From positions 1-64,000 of the forward strand of contig NZ_RXMA01000024.1 in assembly GCF_003966125.1 (NCBI RefSeq): a stretch of 64,000 nt of DNA, read 5' to 3'. Position numbers and translations under genes: made by a program. Origin of the DNA: Azospirillum griseum. Its GTDB lineage: Bacteria; Pseudomonadota; Alphaproteobacteria; Azospirillales; Azospirillaceae. The notes beneath the pieces were generated by a model. That model was given only the letters and a program-made list of their open reading frames with translations, did not search any database and was not told where the DNA came from. Shown piece by piece: positions 59,523 to 64,000 of this stretch (its first letter is position 1; each line of letters starts with the position of its first letter).

Positions 59523-60253
59523 GAGCGGGCGGCGTCCATCGCCGCGCGCATCCGCGCGATGGCGTCGGCCAGACCGCCGAAAATGGCCTCGCCGATCAGG
59601 AAATGGCCGATGTTCAGCTCAACAATGGTGGCGATGGCGGCGACCGGCCCGACGGTGTCGTAGCTCAAGCCATGCCCGGCGTGGCATTCCAGCCCGATGG
59701 CCTCGGCGTGGGCGGCGGCGCGGACGATGCGCGACAACTCCCGCGCCCGCTCCTCCATCGTCTCGGCGTCGCAATAGGCCCCCGTGTGCAGCTCCACCAC
59801 CGGCGCGCCCAGCGCCTTGGCGGCGTCGAGCTGCGCGGCGTCGGGGTCGATGAACAGCGAGACGCGGATGCCCGCCGCCGACAGCTCACCCACCGGGCGG
59901 CGCAGCGCGTCGAACGCGCCGATCACGTCCAACCCGCCTTCGGTCGTCACCTCCGTCCGCTTTTCCGGGACCAGACAGGCGGCGTGCGGCTTGTGGCGCA
60001 GGGCGATGGCCAGCATCTCGTCGGTTGCGGCCATTTCGAAATTCAGCGGGCGGTCGATGGCGGCCATCAGCCGTTCGATGTCGTGGTCGCGGATGTGCCG
60101 CCGGTCCTCGCGCAGATGGGCGGTGATGCCATCGGCCCCAGCCTGAATCGCCAGCAGCGCGGCGCGCACAGGACCGGGATGCGCCCCGCCGCGCGCGTTG
60201 CGGACGGTGGCGACATGATCGATGTTCACGCCAAGGCGCAGAAAACGGGACAT
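59519..60253 (-). CDS. pdxJ: Pyridoxine 5'-phosphate synthase
   Basis: A 244-residue TIM-barrel enzyme that joins 1-deoxyxylulose 5-phosphate and aminoacetone phosphate derivative in de novo vitamin B6 synthesis. The family start LGVNIDHVATVRNARGGAHPGP and the central CLVPEKRTEVTTEGGLD and GHGLSYDTV are intact. 125 bases separate it from the rel gene, while it overlaps acpS by four bases. Confidence 0.96.
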   Translation of the reverse strand: MSRFLRLGVNIDHVATVRNARGGAHPGPVRAALLAIQAGADGITAHLREDRRHIRDHDIERLMAAIDRPLNFEMAATDEMLAIALRHKPHAACLVPEKRTEVTTEGGLDVIGAFDALRRPVGELSAAGIRVSLFIDPDAAQLDAAKALGAPVVELHTGAYCDAETMEERARELSRIVRAAAHAEAIGLECHAGHGLSYDTVGPVAAIATIVELNIGHFLIGEAIFGGLADAIARMRAAMDAARS

Positions 60254-60378
60254 CGCGGCAACTCCAAAGGACGCCCCGGCCCGCGCGGACCGAAGCGATT
60301 CCGTCTATATAGCGACGATGGCGCGTTCCGTCACGCCCGATGCGGACACGAACACAGGGAAATCACGGGAAAGACCGC

Positions 60379-62553
<2,175 letters not shown>

Positions 62554-62668
62554 GGCGACCGACCCGGCGCACGCGGCGCCTTCCCAAGGTGTGGACCGAT
62601 GGGGGGCCGGATGCCCCCCGCCCTATCGCTGACCAACGTTGCGGTGATCGGAGTCGGGATGGTCAGGA

Positions 62669-63082
62669 TCAGAGGTCTCCGTCGCCGTCCTCGGCCATCA
62701 GCGCGCCCGCGTCCGGCTCCAGATCGGCAGCGCCGTCTTCGTCCTCGCCCTCGGATTCGCTCATGCCGTCTTCGTCGCCCATGTTGGCACCGCGCGCCGC
62801 CCAGTCGTTTTCCCCGGCCATCAGCTCGACAATTTCCTCTTCCGGCTCGTCCGGCTCGACATGGCGCTGGTGGCCCTTGATGAGCGCGTTCTTGAGATGG
62901 TCGAGCGACACGGTCTCATCAGCGATTTCGCGGAGCGCGACCACAGGATTCTTGTCGTTGTCGCGTTCAATCGACAGCGGCGCGCCGGACGCCACTTCAC
63001 GAGCGCGTTGAGCGGCCATCATCACCAGCTCAAAACGGTTGGGAACCTTGAGAACGCAATCTTCGACGGTAACGCGGGCCAT
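62669..63082 (-). CDS. rpoZ: RNA polymerase omega subunit
   Basis: A 137-residue omega subunit: MARVTVEDCVLKVPNRFELVMMAAQRAREV is the family signature, including the helix that contacts beta prime. The last 50 residues are a very acidic tail (GENDW, then Asp/Glu-rich), longer than in E. coli (91 residues). ATG 63082 is chosen; the frame is open to 63169. First gene of the minus-strand block leading to rel. Confidence 0.94.
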   Translation of the reverse strand: MARVTVEDCVLKVPNRFELVMMAAQRAREVASGAPLSIERDNDKNPVVALREIADETVSLDHLKNALIKGHQRHVEPDEPEEEIVELMAGENDWAARGANMGDEDGMSESEGEDEDGAADLEPDAGALMAEDGDGDL

Positions 63083-63315
63083 GCCAAACAAACTCCGACT
63101 CGGAAGGAGGTCTTCGACTATATTGATGCGACCGGGACAGCGCAAGCGCGAACCCGAAATCAACGCCAAACACGCCGCATTCCAGCGATGCGCCGCATAG
63201 TCAGGGTTTCTGCCCCTTGTTTGAGGAGGCTGATTCCACTAATTTATCAGCAGGACTACCGAATTAATCGATATTCCCCTGATATACTGCCTGCTATCCC
63301 GAAAGGATTAAGACA

Positions 63316-63969
63316 TTGGACCGTAGCACGACTTTGCCGCGCGACGTCAGCAAGTTGTTTTATAAAGAAGAGCGTCTCGCTCTTTTCATTGATGGCGCGA
63401 ACCTGTACGCCGCAGCGCGCTCCCTTGGCTTTGACATCGACTACAAAAGGTTGCGCGACGGCTTTGCGGGCGAAGGCCGCCTGATGCGCGCCTTCTACTA
63501 CACCGCCCTGGTCGAGGATCAGGAATACTCCCCGATTCGTCCCCTGGTCGATTGGCTGGACTACAACGGCTACACCATGGTCACAAAGCCGACCAAGGAG
63601 TTCACCGACGCGTCGGGCCGCCGCAAGATCAAGGGCAACATGGACATCGAGCTGGCCATCGACGTGATGGAAATGGCCGAGCATGTCGATCACATCCTGC
63701 TCTTCTCCGGCGACGGCGATTTCCGTCGCCTGGTGGAGGCGGTGCAGCGCAAGGGCGTGCGCATCAGCGTCATCAGCACCGTGCGCTCGCAGCCGCCGAT
63801 GGTCGCCGATGAACTGCGGCGTCAGGCCGACAACTTCATCGAGTTGCAGGATCTGGCCCCCTTCATCGCCCGCGCCCACCATCACCGCGAGGCCCCGGTC
63901 AGCAGCCACCAGGACCACCACCCGGCACAGAACGGCCCGACCCTGTACGACCCGGATGAACACGACTGA
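63316..63969 (+). CDS. NYN domain (LabA/DUF88-like) protein
   Basis: A 217-residue protein with a PIN-like NYN nuclease fold: ALFIDGANLYAAARSLG, GNMDIELAIDVMEMAEH and LLFSGDGDFRRLVEAVQRKGVRI carry the conserved acidic residues. Such proteins are predicted RNases; bacterial targets are largely unknown. The tail is His-rich (HHHREAPVSSHQDHHP). The start is TTG 63316, with AAAGGA nine bases upstream; no ATG is usable. Divergent from rpoZ across 233 bases; 31 bases remain to the window edge. Confidence 0.88.
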   Translation: MDRSTTLPRDVSKLFYKEERLALFIDGANLYAAARSLGFDIDYKRLRDGFAGEGRLMRAFYYTALVEDQEYSPIRPLVDWLDYNGYTMVTKPTKEFTDASGRRKIKGNMDIELAIDVMEMAEHVDHILLFSGDGDFRRLVEAVQRKGVRISVISTVRSQPPMVADELRRQADNFIELQDLAPFIARAHHHREAPVSSHQDHHPAQNGPTLYDPDEHD

Positions 63970-64000
63970 CGTCCAGCGGACGCCGCAGACGGTATCGCAC

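Overview
The window is GC-rich chromosomal DNA from an alphaproteobacterium, most likely a Rhodospirillales member of the Azospirillum type. The basis is a set of families typical of that group (DUF1013/TrcR, DUF1192, DUF465, TIGR02444, group III truncated haemoglobin, mixed-type phosphofructokinase) and the conserved block rpoZ-rel-pdxJ-acpS-lepB-rnc-era. This is inference from recognised proteins; no database search was run. No rRNA, tRNA, CRISPR array, transposase or phage gene was seen, so the window looks like core chromosome with accessory operons.

Layout: 0.3-8.2 kb carries housekeeping genes (DUF2189 membrane protein, DUF1192, quinone oxidoreductase, TrcR, UbiX, beta carbonic anhydrase, phosphofructokinase, truncated haemoglobin). 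8.4-11.9 kb is an iron-complex-type ABC importer behind a strong AT-rich palindrome, ending in a c-type cytochrome. 12.0-16.7 kb has purE-purK, a PhoD-like phosphatase and a PAS/degenerate GGDEF/EAL protein. 16.7-26.3 kb holds small regulators and single genes: DUF599, a ribbon-helix-helix protein, GNAT, a CgeB-like glycosyltransferase, an MltB-like lipoprotein, an orphan phoU, a pentapeptide-repeat protein overlapped by a TfoX C-terminal-domain gene, a MarR regulator and N-carbamoylputrescine amidase.

26.3-36.2 kb starts with a HEAAH (SprA-like) putative metalloprotease and continues as a polysaccharide locus: a very large eight-motif SLBB export protein and a GT2 enzyme on +, an XRE regulator, then a minus-strand operon of O-antigen-ligase-like protein, GT4, a Wzz/PCP-type protein and GT2. 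The PCP gene is interrupted by an in-frame TAG at its 33rd codon.

36.3-45.6 kb contains two deacylases (AstE/AspA type and HutG type), a small redox-like Tat protein, hflK-hflC with a Do/DegP protease behind them, an Mrp-type P-loop protein with a His-rich linker, DUF2000 and a LysE exporter with its convergent AraC regulator. 46.5-56.3 kb is a nine-gene unit: an IclR regulator divergent from a dipeptide ABC importer interleaved with N-acyl-D-amino-acid deacylase, RidA and a D-threonine-aldolase/D-serine-dehydratase-like enzyme. It reads as a pathway that imports N-acylated or D-residue-containing peptides and degrades them. Its promoter region has three 10-bp repeats at an exact 20-bp pitch, a plausible IclR operator.

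56.3-64 kb is the conserved translation, stringent-response and cofactor block on the minus strand (rpoZ, rel, pdxJ, acpS, lepB, rnc, era, several overlapping by 4-8 bases), with a divergent NYN-domain gene at the right edge. Several start codons were moved inward from the longest reading frame on the basis of ribosome binding sites and family N-termini; this is stated in each entry.
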